From: Cryptomeria japonica
Lineage: Eukaryota; Streptophyta; Pinopsida; Cupressales; Cupressaceae
Assembly (NCBI RefSeq): GCF_030272615.1
Contig: NC_081406.1
Span: 470,258,400-470,322,399 of the forward strand
DNA length: 64,000 nt
Reading direction: 5' to 3'
Made by a program: the position numbers and the translations under genes. The notes below the pieces were generated by a model that ran no database searches, was not told the origin of the DNA, and saw nothing but the letters and a program-made list of their open reading frames with translations. The stretch's first letter is position 1, and every line of letters begins with the position of its first letter. Positions 24,235 to 35,459 of this stretch are shown here, one piece after another.

Positions 24235-25534
24235 TCTTCAGATGCATGCTATTGATGGGTTCATCGAGCTGATCTTCATCCTGTGTTGATAGCTGATATG
24301 CTCCTGATCCAAATACTGTTGTGACCACAAACGGACCTAACCAGTTTGGTTCAAACTTTCCTTTCTTTTCTCGATCTGCCTAGTTGCGTGGATTTTCCTT
24401 TAGTACTAGTTCCCCAACTTGAAATGTTCGTGGTTTGACCCTCTGATTATAACTCTGGCACATTCTTTGTTGATATACCTTTAAATAATCAAAGGCATTT
24501 TGTCTTCATTCATGGATTAATTCTAACTCTTGCAGTCTAGATACTCATTGTTCTTCATCTGGGATGAGACCTTTTAATGATACTCATAGAGAAGGTATCT
24601 CTACTTCTATTGGCAGTATTGCTTCTGATTCATAAACAAGAGAGAAAGGTGTGGTACCTGTTGGTGTGTGGATACTGGTATGGTAGGCCCATAGAGAAGG
24701 GTTTAATTGAATATGCCAATCTCTTCCAGCATCATTCACTATCTTTTTGAGGATTTTCAAAATAGTTTTGTTTGATGCTTCTGCTTGCCCATTTCCCTAT
24801 GGATAGTAGGGTGTGGAGAATCTATGTTGGATCTTGAATTTCTCACATAGTTCTTGTACATCCTGATTCTTGAACAGTCACCCATTATCGGTGATAATGG
24901 TCATGGGTATTCCGTAGCGACAGATGATATAGTTCAAGATAAATGCAACAATTTGTTTTCCTGTGATATTTGTGAGAGGTACTACATCAATCCATTTTGT
25001 GAAATATTTTGTAGCTACAAGGATGAATTTGTGACCATTAGATGAAGAAGGATATATCTTTCCTACTAGATCAAGACCCCATTGACAGAAAGGCCAAGAT
25101 ATTGCTAAAGCATGAATCAAATTCCTATGGATCTGACATTGTTTGCATGTTATAGCTATCTGAAAAGAATCTCGTTCCATAGTCGGCCAATAATAGCCCA
25201 AGCGTATGAGTTTTTTTGAAAGGGTAAGACCACTTGAATGAGTACCACAAATTTTGTTATGGACTTCATGTAAGGCCTTCTCATATTCTTCTTGTTCGAG
25301 ACATCTTAAAAGAGTACCGTCTAGACCTTGTTTAAATAGGGTATCTGTGACAAGAGTAAAATGGGAGGATTGGAAAATAAAGTTTCTCTTTTGATTTTTA
25401 GATAAGTCAAGAGGTAAGGTGTTATCTTTTAGGTATGTGTAAGTTTGGCCATAACGGGAGGAATCATACCCAACATGTTGATAGATAGTTTGGGAATCAG
25501 GATAATTATGAGCAGGGTAAAACAACTCTTCCAC
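24235..25534 (-). pseudogene. Element D integrase
   Basis: The minus strand reads the zinc-binding segment (HEVHNKICGTHSSGLTLSKK, LGYYWPTMERDS, CKQCQIH) and core (WPFCQWGLDLVGKIYP, FILVATKYFTKWIDVVPL, GIPMTIITDNG). Below 24878 it continues GNGQAEASNKTILKILKK, TPFSLVYESEAILPIEVEIP, SYNQRVKPRTFQVGELVLKE and GKFEPNWLGPFVV. The catalytic Asp, Asp and Glu (GLDLVG, TDNG, GQAEAS) are all present. The VATKYFTKW segment follows the usual VDYFTKW with Asp replaced by Thr. The part from 24878 to 25534 is open; below that several stops appear. It would insert element cDNA into the chromosome. Confidence 0.88.
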
Positions 25535-25561
25535 CAGGAATTCATAATGCTATTGATTTTC

Positions 25562-26194
25562 CTATGTCTGAAGGAGAGAAGCAAGTGTAGCCATGGCATC
25601 TGCTGCTTTGTTGTCATTTCTTGGAATCTGCTGAAAAGTTATTTCTACAAAGTATTTCTTGATATCATCAACCATCTTTTTATTAGGCATTAATTTTTCG
25701 TCCTTTGATTGATAATCGTCATTAATTTGATTGATGACGAGATGAGAGTCTCCAAAGACTTGAAGTTGTGTAATATTCCATTCTATAGCCATTTTGATAC
25801 TTGTTACCAAAGCTTCATACTCTGATGTGTTGTTGGTGCATGGAAAGCTTAATTTGTATGCTTTTGGAATTGTATGACCTTGTGGTGTGATGAATAGAAT
25901 GCCTACTCCTGATCCATGTTGTGTTATATTATTGATACCTTCTCCTGGACTGATATTTGGGTGATGTATTGTAATATATGGATCAAACCCTGGAATGTCT
26001 GTATATGACCAGGTAGAATTGATTTGCCATCTTTTAAAGGGTTCCAAATATTTTTGTCTTGCTAGTTTTGATAGAGAAGTTACTGGATATAGATGAGTTG
26101 TGCCAATGATAACTACCTCTATTGGTTTGATTAGGATAGATGACCTTTCTTGATAGAATTTAGGTAAGGTGTCAAATCTCGCATCTTCCGGCAC
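25562..26194 (-). CDS. Element D archaeal-type RNase H (aRNH)
   Basis: A 210-residue open frame on the minus strand. Its second half matches the second RNase H known from Tat-lineage plant retrotransposons: GSGVGILFITPQGHTIPKAY, LSFPCTNNTSEYEALVTSIK with the catalytic Glu, LQVFGDSHLVINQINDDYQS with the third acidic residue, and IPRNDNKAADAMATLASLL with the last Asp. The first catalytic Asp, normally in FDGA or FDGS, appears replaced (GEGINN precedes QHGSG). The integrase starts about 30 bp downstream. In known Tat elements this domain sits next to RT and RNase H, which are not visible here. Confidence 0.8.
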   Translation of the reverse strand: MPEDARFDTLPKFYQERSSILIKPIEVVIIGTTHLYPVTSLSKLARQKYLEPFKRWQINSTWSYTDIPGFDPYITIHHPNISPGEGINNITQHGSGVGILFITPQGHTIPKAYKLSFPCTNNTSEYEALVTSIKMAIEWNITQLQVFGDSHLVINQINDDYQSKDEKLMPNKKMVDDIKKYFVEITFQQIPRNDNKAADAMATLASLLQT

Positions 26195-26741
26195 CTCGAG
26201 GAGGTTTTCACCGTTAGATGTGTCCTTTCTTTTTACTTTTTCTTAGTCTAATGTTGCCAATAAATGGTTTTTAGCATTATACTTGATATTGTTTTCTTGA
26301 TTTTCACTTTTGTGACTAGGATATTTAACACCCACTTGACTTGAAGATACGTTAGTAGAATCCCTAGTGAGAGTTGTTGTGAGTTCAATTGCATTAAGAT
26401 ATACAGATATGGCATGGTCATTCGGTAAGGTATCAATGGCAGTATGTCCTTCATTTTCTCAGTCCATAGGTTCAAGAGGGATTAAGGATAAAGGATCCTC
26501 ATGTTGAATTCTGTCAAAGATATTAGGGGTCATGATGGAGATGTCAGAGCTTTCAATATGTATTTCCATGTCTAGAACAGTACTCTCATCAGAATGACCT
26601 TGTACAAGAAGCTCCTGGTCATCCTCGATTAAGTCCAAGTCAGTCAAATGTGATTCTAATTTAAGTAGGCTAGTTCCTAACATTTTCCCTACATAGACAT
26701 GAACTACATCGACACCTACATCTGCTTCTTCCCTTTCAATT
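26195..26741 (-). other. Element D spacer between protease and aRNH
   Basis: About 550 bp, with two short minus-strand frames (26459-26683 and 26248-26475) rich in Asp, Glu and Ser. No RT motif such as YLDD or MPFGL is present in any frame. RT and Ty3-type RNase H need well over 1 kb, so they have been lost rather than merely mutated. Confidence 0.6.
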
Positions 26742-27295
26742 TCAATTTTCTCTTGTTTTTTTTTCCATGATAGAAAATATTCTTTGTTCCCTCGATCTCT
26801 TAGTTACATTTGTTTCTCCATGTTTGACAAAATTGATGCAAATGATTGTTCCTTGGATTGTGTGCTTGAATATGCTGCCTGAGTTATGTGAAACAATGAC
26901 CTCTTGAGCTGATTTTAGATTACTACAACATTGCAATGGATTTGAGTCTGCTGATATTGTGATTTCCTGCCCATTGTAGGGAAATTTCAGGTACTGATGA
27001 CATGTTGATGGAATAGCTTGTATGGCATGTATCCATGGTCTTCCCAAGAGTATGTTGTATGGTAGGTCCAAGTCTAGAACTTGGCATGATGTGTCTTTCT
27101 GCAAAGGTCCCACTCTGATGGGTAACATCACAATTCCTTTAGAGGAGCGTTCTTCTTCATCATAGGCTTTAATGGTGATTTTTTCTGGGGATCAACTGCA
27201 TCTTCTGAATAACCTAGAGCATGGACAAGACTCAAAGAGAAAATGTTCAAGCCAACTCCCCCATCTATTAGGACATGTTTAACGAGTGTTCTATG
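26742..27295 (-). pseudogene. Element D aspartic protease
   Basis: The minus strand reads LVKHVLIDGGVGLNIFSLSL, where LIDGG-GLNI is the protease loop with Gly where Ser or Thr is usual. LHALGYSEDAV-like sequence follows, then after a frameshift in an A-run MMLPIRVGPLQKDTSCQVLD, DLPYNILLGRPWIHAIQAIP and STCHQYLKFPYNGQEITISA. The LLGRPWIH-A-PS-HQ-LKF string is characteristic of Tat/Ogre-type plant gypsy proteases. Confidence 0.85.
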
Positions 27296-27304
27296 AATGA
27301 GGAC

Positions 27305-27721
27305 TTAAATTTGCAAGGAAGCACTATGGGGATGTTGCAAGGAATCAATACTTGGATATAAAGGAGATGAGCTTTGAATAGGATCCTCTGAAATAAGTTT
27401 GATGGGTATATTATTTGGTGAGGATTCTATGGAAGGTTCTTGCAAGCTTTTAGGAGGTGTACGAATAGATGCCTTTGGAGAGTAAAGTTTCCTATGGAGG
27501 GATGATCCATTGGTAGACATAAGTGTGTGATTGTGATATTCTTTAGCCAAATCCTTTAGGGATATCTTTAAGAGTTGCATAAAAGAGCCACCTTTCTTTG
27601 GAGATGTATTTGAATCCTTGTGAGATTTTGACATACTTGGATTTTGATTTTGGACTTGTTTGATTTCTCTGATATGTTGGTTTGCCATGTTTTCTTCTAG
27701 TGTTTTGCTTTGGTATGTCAT
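27305..27721 (-). CDS. Element D Ser/Pro-rich ORF upstream of protease
   Basis: A 138-codon open frame on the minus strand, rich in Ser, Pro, Lys and Asn (KGGSFMQLLKISLKDLAKEY, SIESSPNNIPIKLISEDPIQ). It ends about 10 bp before the protease loop. It could be the linker between gag and protease with gag itself deleted. No capsid or zinc-knuckle motif is seen, and I do not recognise it. Confidence 0.45.
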   Translation of the reverse strand: MTYQSKTLEENMANQHIREIKQVQNQNPSMSKSHKDSNTSPKKGGSFMQLLKISLKDLAKEYHNHTLMSTNGSSLHRKLYSPKASIRTPPKSLQEPSIESSPNNIPIKLISEDPIQSSSPLYPSIDSLQHPHSASLQI

Positions 27722-29802
27722 GTTGATATGATTTTCAGCTATTCCAAATGTTTTTGTTTTCGTTTCAAGGGTTCAATTGTCTAAAATTTATTTTGATAAG
27801 TGATCAACTATCAATGTAAATGTGATAGCGCGATATGACATGAAAAGATGACTCAAGTGTTTAAAAGTTTGCAAGTTTTTAGATCTTTGGTTTAGGAGTG
27901 CAATGATGATGATTTGATAAAAACCAAGTCCAATAGGAACAATATTTCCTATGATGTGGGACAAGATTATTCTAACCAAGTGTTGTAGTTTTGTGATAAA
28001 GGATGATAGATCCTAATGAGAAACTATGTTTGAGTGATCAGATTACCAAAGAGGGTGATAATGCACTTTGAGATGTTTAGATCTTGAACTTGTTGAGTGT
28101 GAGAACTTGAAAATCTTGAGGTGTTTATGTTCTAGAGTCTAATTTTGATAGATGATAACTTGACCAAGTGAACAAAGGAGACAATCCAAGCACAAAATGA
28201 CAGAGAATAGGTGTTTATGATTACTGTAAATTGACCAAGAAAATATGACAGATCTGAAAAAGATGTGCAAGAAGACAACTCTAGATCAACAGAGACAGAA
28301 ATTCATATGACAGTTTAAGCAGCCTTAGATGACAATACATATAAGCCCATACAACAAATCAAAAATTTCATGGCAAAGCATAGGCTCGTATGACAATTCC
28401 CCCTAAGCCAAACGATAAACAAAAGGCCTCGTACGACACAACTTAATAAGCCATATGATAAAATATTTTATGCTAACAGGATCATACGACAATTCCCACC
28501 AAACCATATGACAAAGTAGATACCTCGTATGATGAAGAACAGAACAAAGAAAAATATGGTTGTTTGGCAGAATTTTGATTAGTGAAGTTTGATTTTTTGC
28601 TTATGTTTTCCAGTTTCGAATGTCTAATTTTAAGATTTAGGGATGAATACACAGCAAACACATGATATGATTAGTGACCTTCAAGCACATTACGCTACCT
28701 AAGGAAGTTGGCTGAGAGAGAAAACCTTTGCTTGCAAGCTTAGGTACACCCCCAATATCTAATCAGAATACGACCATTGAGTCTCATGCAATGGATTCTC
28801 AACATCATATTATCCGACTCCAAACGCTAATGGGGGAATGATATGGCAAGTGTCTTGGGAGAGTTACTATCTCTCTTGCACAAAGATTATCACCCTTTCA
28901 GAGGTGAATCAAGTAGCTTCTAATTTAACCAGAACTAGTAAGGGATCCATTCGGCGCATCGGGGTATAAACTTAATTAAGAGGTCTCCCAGCCTTGAAAA
29001 CCAAGGTTTGATATACCCAAAGGTAAGAAGGAGAGTTATTCCTGAGCACTGTCATTGAATTGATTTTCATCAAATCACATTTATTTTATAGTGGGTTAGA
29101 TTACTTGGCATTAGCTGTTCCCACTTAGGTCATTCCCTCTCACCAGCCTTAATGGCTGAGAGTTATTAGCTCCTGGGGAGGGAAGGCCTGCTAAATAAAT
29201 GCACTAATGAAAGCAAGGGATGAGTCTAGATTTTTTATCACCTAAGAAAGGTGAGAGCATACTCGCCTATCATCAAAACACAAAAAACATGATTGTTCAT
29301 CTCCATTAGCAAAATCAATTGTGCCTAGAAATATTAAAGAAGACATAGAGTTTAGTTGAGTCCTCCTAGGCAACCTGCAAAATTAATGCATTAGTAGTCA
29401 TGATGTGTTTTGTTGAAATGAAGCTTTGATAAGTGTAATCTTTGATAATCATCCTACAAAAACCAGTTAGGCTACCGAAGAACTCACAAATAGACTAGGG
29501 TTAGCATTAGTGATAATTGAATCAAAGTATGAAACCCCAAAAATGCAGTCTATTTTAAAAACATAGATGCAGAATGTCATAGACACGATTTACCTGTTTG
29601 TACGAGAATATTTATGAGATCGTACGAGTGTAGAAGTGAGATCGTACGACAAATTAGAAGCTCGTACGAGTCAGGATGGATTGTCATTTCAGTTCACAAA
29701 GGAGCTCTTACGAGCCAAAAAAGGAACTCGTACGAGATTCTGATTTCAACCTGACCAGAAATGAAAATTTGAAGATGTTTGAGAGGCCAAAAATCATTAC
29801 AA
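27722..29802 (-). other. Element D leader with CTCGTACGA-type motif clusters
   Basis: About 2.1 kb between the 5' LTR and the first frame, with no gene. Six CTCGTACGAG-like words lie at about 29595-29735. A second, more diverged cluster of seven or eight (CTCGTATGAC, CTCGTACGAC, ATCATACGAC, CCATATGACA) lies at about 28340-28530. No known gag is present, so the leader includes what would have been gag space or is a long 5' UTR. Confidence 0.55.
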
Positions 29803-30802
29803 AACAAAACACTCGATAGATCATTACAAGCATGGTTAGCAAATTTAAAACAAAGAAAGATGAAACCATAGCAAAGCGATCTATCACCTCCTAAGAGATG
29901 CGAGTGTGGATTTGCTCTCAAATCTGGATAAGAAAATTCCAGTGACTTGACTGCACCTAGATGGAGGATTTGAAATGATAATGATGCAATTAAGCTAGAA
30001 AAGAGAATGATTAAGCTACACAATTCAACAATTATGCTAAAAAATGATCAAATTAAGCTAGATCTAAGATGCAATTGCCTATAATAACAATGCTCAAATG
30101 ATATGCTAAGAGATATATGCCTACAGTAACAATGCATAAGATGCAAATGAGATGGGATGATTATTGCTCCAAAATGGGGGATATTAATAGGATTTCCAAG
30201 GTTAGGGGTGAGGTGGCAGGAATCAACGATCAAGATTGAGTCTCAAGATATCAATGGTGAAATTGGAGGAGGTTGGAAAAGAGGTTGGTGGAAAGGGAAC
30301 ATTTGTCATCTCTATGGTGACAAGTTTCAAGAATCTTTGCTCATGAGAGGGAAAGTGTCTAAGGAAAGGGGACATGTGGCCCAAGAATACCATGTGTCTC
30401 AAGGGAAGAGTATCCACACCATAGGATGTAAGGATAAGGAGGTTAGGATGTGCAAGCTAAGATAGGTTTAATTAAACCCAGGGTTAGATGGAATGGGTTA
30501 GGTTTAGAAGTGGTTAGGTTAGGTAGTTAGAAGTTAGGAGGCATTTGGGTAATTTGAATTTAAAAATTCAAATAATAGGAAAAGACTAATTAACTTTCAA
30601 CAACTCATAAATTGATTTGTTTTAATTAATTAAAATATTAGAAGAAATAAATTTTAAATGGGGAGGGATTAATTAATTTGAATTAATTAATCAAAGGGGA
30701 CTATTGAAATGAACCTATTAAATAAATCCTTAGATTTATTAATAAGTAGATGAGTGGAAGAATTTAATCAAATTGCTAATGAATTCAATTAAATTGGGGA
30801 GG
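29803..30802 (-). repeat. Element D 5' LTR, truncated
   Basis: Direct repeat of 21492-22490. The homology stops at 30802, where the other copy has 62 more bases to its TG terminus. The outer edge of the element was therefore lost by deletion or a later rearrangement. No target duplication can be tested on this side. Confidence 0.83.
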
Positions 30803-31400
30803 CATTGCGTTGATGGCTACCCCTTAATCAATTATATAATTTTTTACCAATTTATTGTTGATTAATAAGGTCAAATAAAAGGACCTATTTGTGTAGGATC
30901 CTTAGTTATTGATGTCCCAAGATACACCTATGGCACCTTTGGAGGTTTAGGGAACTCCGGAGATTAATGCCATGGTACTGTCTTTGTATTTAGGAATTCT
31001 CATCATTTCAAGATGGTATCAAATTTTTCATCTGTAATAAAATATGAACTAAATCAAATGAAGGCACATTGGCTAATGGCTCAATCTTATTTATCATTTC
31101 TCTTTTAGTCATCTCACCCTTAGAGTTGCTCTAATCTGTCAACTCCATGGATTTTATTTTTGCTTTGATATCTGTTTGTTTTTATTTAGACATTGATTGT
31201 TCTATATTTGCATGTAAGTTCTTTTGTTCTATCATTTTTTGGTTGGCTCGTCCTTCTTTGATAAAGAGACTACCAAGTTTTATCTGTCCTAAATTTACAA
31301 CTCTATTTATTAAGTTGTAATTACTCCTAGCTTTTGCTATTTTTTTATTGATAATAGTTGTTGATTTTATTTAGAAACTAGGTTATGATCTGGCCTGAAC
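30803..31400. other. No recognisable gene
   Basis: AT-rich sequence between the truncated element D LTR and the LINE remnant. I see no coding frame, repeat end or RNA gene in it. Confidence 0.4.
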
Positions 31401-31621
31401 TGGGTGGGGCTACAACTAGGGAGCCACCTCGCCATAGTTAAATCAATGATTAAATTGCTGATTAACCTCCCCCTTCTCCTGAGAGAGAAGGAAAAGCCTA
31501 ATACTCTCATCCTTAGGTCTCTTGTCCCTCTTCCTTTTGGCTTTTATCCATCCTCTCATGCATTTTCCAATAACTTCAAATTGGAAGCTCCCAAAACCTC
31601 CTTCCCCCCTTCCTCCAAGCT

Positions 31622-32995
31622 CTACAAACCTACATGGTTCATACTAGTCACTCCTATGATGCACCCCATCTTTAAACCAGATTTAGCCTTCAACTCTTGC
31701 ATTTTCTCACTTCCCACTTGATCCATATTAACACTACCTTTCACACTAACTTTCACCACATCTTCTGAACCTCCCATCATTCCCTTCTTCGAAGTGCCAA
31801 AACTATCCTTAGTATCAAAAAACTTACCCTGTCCAACAGTGGGCTCACCATTCAAAGCTTGAGGAACATTATGAGACACCTCCACCTTCTCTACCATGTA
31901 ATTTTGAGGGGTCACCTCTTTCCACCAAGATGCAAATTTATCCACTTTGTGTCTATCACAGGAAGCAACAATATGCCCAATTTTAAAGCATCTCCTGCAT
32001 CTAAATGGAGCCCCTTCAAAGTCTACAGGATGCACCCACTTACCTTTCAAGGTCTTAATTGAAATTTATGATGGAAAGTCTTTAGATACATTCATCTCCA
32101 CCAAAATCCGAGAAAACATTATGTGCAACAAATTTAAATAACCTTCACCAACCATCAAAAAATTTCCTAAAGAATTCCCTACAGCCTCAAAACAAGTGTC
32201 AAACCAAAATTGCATGGGAAGATTAAGAAGCCTGACCCAAAGAGGAATCCGATCAAAAGATTTCAACAGAGGGTTAAAAGTTGGATGCCATGGTTATAGC
32301 ATCAACGGATGACTGCCCTTCCAACATCATTGGTTGTCACAAAGAATCTTGTTTCTATCAGTCTCATTATAAAAAACAACAACAAAAAAAAACTCGCACA
32401 TGCAGATAAATTTGCACACAACCAGTCAACATGGGTTCCCAATGAAAAGATTCACTTGTGGAGATCACCTAGACTTGGCCACATACCTCTAAATTGTCTA
32501 GTAAACCATAAATCTGTTAAAACACTCTCATTATGATCCAATTCCTTCTCCAAATCCTCTGTCAGAGTAACAATAACAGACTTCGCAATTGAAGATACAT
32601 TCAATGCATAGGGAAAAATCGATGTACCATCTCGATGAAGTTGCAAACCCTCTTGTGGCCTAGTCAAGCTCCCCATCCAATGCTTCTTAGGACCATTCTT
32701 GGTCCCCCTCTATGGTCCAATGCCTACCTCAAACTTGTGAGGGGGATGAAAACCCTTACCCTACCCCACTATAGAGAAACTCTTGTGTGCACCCTTGCAA
32801 TGGCCAACGTGCTCAAAAACAACAACATCCTTTCAAAAATGCTTGAGAATGTTAGCAAAATCTCTACTATATCCTTCCTGTCTCACCTCAATCGCCCAAC
32901 TAGCATGCCCTCCATGAGGAAAATGACTCGCATAAGGCTTCCAACCAACCAAAACCCTAGCGCCAGTTGCAACGCATGACAACAACATCTCAACA
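31622..32995 (-). pseudogene. LINE ORF1 remnant (DUF4283-like plus zinc knuckle)
   Basis: The minus strand from about 32995 reads VLVGWKPYASHFPHGGHASW, then (32452-32676) ALNVSSIAKSVIVTLTEDLE and LTDLWFTRQFRGMWPSLGDL. At 32066-32266 it reads FDRIPLWVRLLNLPMQFWFD, TCFEAVGNSLGNFL and SRILVEMNVSKDFPS. At 31622-32050 it reads GAPFRCRRCFKIGHIVASCD. The WVRLxNLPxxFW motif followed by a CX2CX4HX4C knuckle is diagnostic of ORF1 of plant L1-like LINEs, an RNA-binding protein. Stops and frameshifts break it into pieces. No endonuclease or RT follows below 31400. Confidence 0.82.
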
Positions 32996-33152
32996 ATTCT
33001 AAAGAATTAATACCTAGCTTATAATATTACTACAATAGTAAGGGTTCTAATTTATTCCTCAGATGGTCTCCTTAGTATAGTTTTTTTTACCATGGTATTA
33101 TTTTTTCGTAGGCCTTTATTGCATGTCCTTCCTCATAGTCTGAGAATACCTC

Positions 33153-34170
33153 CTATGAAAAATGACTATTATTCTTTTGCGAATCAACATTATACTCATA
33201 CCCATCATTAGAAGACTCATAACCCTCATTGCTACTAAAAGGTTTTACTACAAGCATATTTATTGTCTTATCTTCATTGTATTCTTCATTTTCCATATAT
33301 CCAACTTCGTCTTCTTGTAATATTTGAGAAACAACAAATTGTAATGGGGAGTGAGGCAAATTACATGTTGCACACCAAGGGGCATTTTCTACCAAGTGGT
33401 TACATGTTTTTTAAGGGGGTCAGGGGTATCTTTGTTGAAATTATTTTTGTGTCCATAACCTTCTTGTTCACCATCATTCCAATTTGTGTTATAAGGCATA
33501 TCATGCAATCTTGGCCTGTCATTCCTCTGAAAATTAGGTCTTTCACCTTTTGCAACTTTATATGAAAGGTATTTTAGAGCATTTATAACTTTATCAAGTT
33601 TATCTTCCTCCTTGGATTGCTTGTTTTGTGTCTTAGGATTATGTAAAATCCTTGTGTCATCTCATCTTCTACCTTACCAAAGGCACATGCCTATTATTTT
33701 CAATATTCAATGCTAATTTGAGGGCTTCTGTCAATGTGGGAGGATTCCTTGTCCTCAACGCATATCTTGTATTTGGTTCAAAATCATTGAAATAAAACAT
33801 TAACCACATAGGAACAGTGGGTTTCAAATGTAGGGGAATTTTATTAAACAATTCCAAAAACCTCAAGCTGAAACTAGCCATTGATTCATTTAACCCTTTT
33901 GAATATTTATAATTTCATACAAGGCAAACTTTAGATCCATGTGGTCTTCATATTATTCAAAAAAAAATCTTCAGAATTTTGACCAACAATTGATTGATGC
34001 ATCTAGTAAGATTTTATACCATTCTCTTGCATCTTCAATAAGAGATTGCATAAGAAATTTCATAAAAATATCTTCATGTTCAATTTCAAAATATTCCATC
34101 ACTCTCTCAAGTGCTCTCACATGGTCTTCCCTAGTCATAGTGTGATTTCCAATGAATTTAGGCACAACAT
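33153..34170 (-). pseudogene. Element E gag core (Ty3/gypsy)
   Basis: The minus strand reads MPKFIGNHTMTREDHVRALE, EHEDIFMKFLMQSLIEDARE and WYKILLDASINCWSKF, the Retrotrans_gag capsid start. It continues SLRFLELFNKIPLHLKPTVP, MWLMFYFNDFEPNTRYALRT and PPTLTEALKLALNIENNRH (33669-33881). Near 33350-33395 lies a zinc-knuckle variant, WCATCNLPHSPLQFVVSQ, of the WCxxCxxxHxxxxC form with the last Cys lost. Stops separate the blocks. No protease or pol follows; the element is cut off before the LINE remnant. Confidence 0.83.
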
Positions 34171-35336
34171 TAATTACTTAATTTCTTATATCATTGGGGT
34201 ATCCTCGAATTCCAATGAAATCTAACTATATATATCTATCAATATGCATGGGACTCCTTGCCAATATGTTTTGTCTTTGATGCTACTAATATTGTGCTTG
34301 TTAGTGTTGCACATGTGTGCCTTGCTGGTACTGTTGATATGCATTATTTTGAGGGCCTTGTTGATATTGATGCATGCTTTGAAATTTATGATTTGTGCCA
34401 CCATATTGATAATTATATTGAGATATTTGAGATCCTTCTACGTATGGATTGTATCCATAGTTATGGTAACCCATTCTTCCTTGAGTCAGAGCAACCCTAG
34501 GTGGCTAGGAAGTATTGGTTGATACAAGATGGATGCTGATTTGGGTTGTCACTTGTGCCATAGATGATTGATATTTTGATTTGATACATTATCTGCAGAT
34601 GTAACTACATGGGACAATGGATCAGATTGATAGTCATGGTAGATTGCATTAGAGTGTTTGTCATTGACATGCTCTGTTGTACTTGAGAGGACACATGAGT
34701 ACCAGTTATCTGTTGTGATTGGTGTGGTATATTACTTTGAGATGAAGATATATTATCTGTTTGAGATGTTAAGTTTGACACATCATGAGCTATAAGGTCT
34801 CTTTGTCTCGTCAATTTTAAACGTTCTTCTTTAGCCAACATATCTTTTATTTGATCTTAGAACTCTTGTTCAGTGGGTTCATTCTATGCATTTGGTGAAG
34901 TAACCTGATGTACTTGACTAAAACAAGATCTTTGAACATTTGGTGAGGTAGAAAATCTAGGAGTGCTAGGTGTTTGGTGCACCTTTTCTAGACTAGATCC
35001 TTGATTTGATGTTTCAACATGGTATTGATTCCTTCTCTCATTATATGCTACTAATGCTTGAGCCAAAGTCATTTCTTCCTCATAAAGTTTTTGAATCTCC
35101 TTCTTAGCTGCTATGATACAATCTATAGGAGGGTATTGATAATATTCGCCTACCCTTTTTGCAAATGTTCTTCCTTGATCCATTGGTGAGTTGTTATGTG
35201 TTTCTATGGTATTAATGGGTGTGATACTTATATTATTTGAATCTTTCTTACTTTGATTATTGTGTTTGTTTTTTCGCTTGATCTTTACTGTAGGGTTAAT
35301 GGGATGTCCCTTCTTTAATGATCTTCTTTCAAACAT
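34171..35336 (-). pseudogene. Element E gag N-terminal region
   Basis: The open frame 34884-35336 starts MFERRSLKKGHPINPTVKIK (basic) and continues with EYYQYPPIDCIIAAKKEIQK, LYEEEMTLAQALVAYNERRN and Ser/Gln-rich sequence. Frame 34605-34841 continues MLAKEERLKLTRQRDLIAHD. A Gln/Asn/Tyr-rich tract follows at about 34240-34450 before the capsid core. The order and proximity to the primer site at 35437-35459 make it the N-terminus of the same gag. Confidence 0.65.
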
Positions 35337-35436
35337 GTAAAGTTTGAATTTTAATCTGGATATTTTCTAGTAGTCACCATCCTTGAAAGGGAATACAATA
35401 TAATTATACCTTAAACTTCTGAGACTACTTATAAAT

Positions 35437-35459
35437 AGTCCCCAATAGAGGCACCAATC
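35437..35459 (-). promoter_or_regulatory. Element E primer-binding site and LTR edge
   Basis: The minus strand reads CTAACA at the LTR end, then GATTGGTGCCTCTATTGGGG. The TGGTGCC...GGGGA layout resembles the primer sites of Athila/Tat-type gypsy elements (TGGCGCC...GGGGA). It fixes the LTR's inner edge at 35460. Confidence 0.6.

Larger units (their letters stand above)
21492..30802 (-). mobile_element. Element D: Tat-like Ty3/gypsy derivative without visible RT
   Basis: Direct repeats of about 1 kb (21492-22552 and 29803-30802) enclose a minus-strand coding block. In sense order it holds a Ser/Pro-rich ORF, a protease, a spacer, an archaeal-type RNase H and an integrase. I find no Retrotrans_gag-type capsid, RT palm or Ty3-type RNase H. 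The space between protease and RNase H is only about 550 bp. The outer 62 bp of the upstream LTR are missing at 30802. The integrase appears to follow the RNase H directly. It probably depended on other elements for RT. It may have inserted into element C. Confidence 0.82.
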
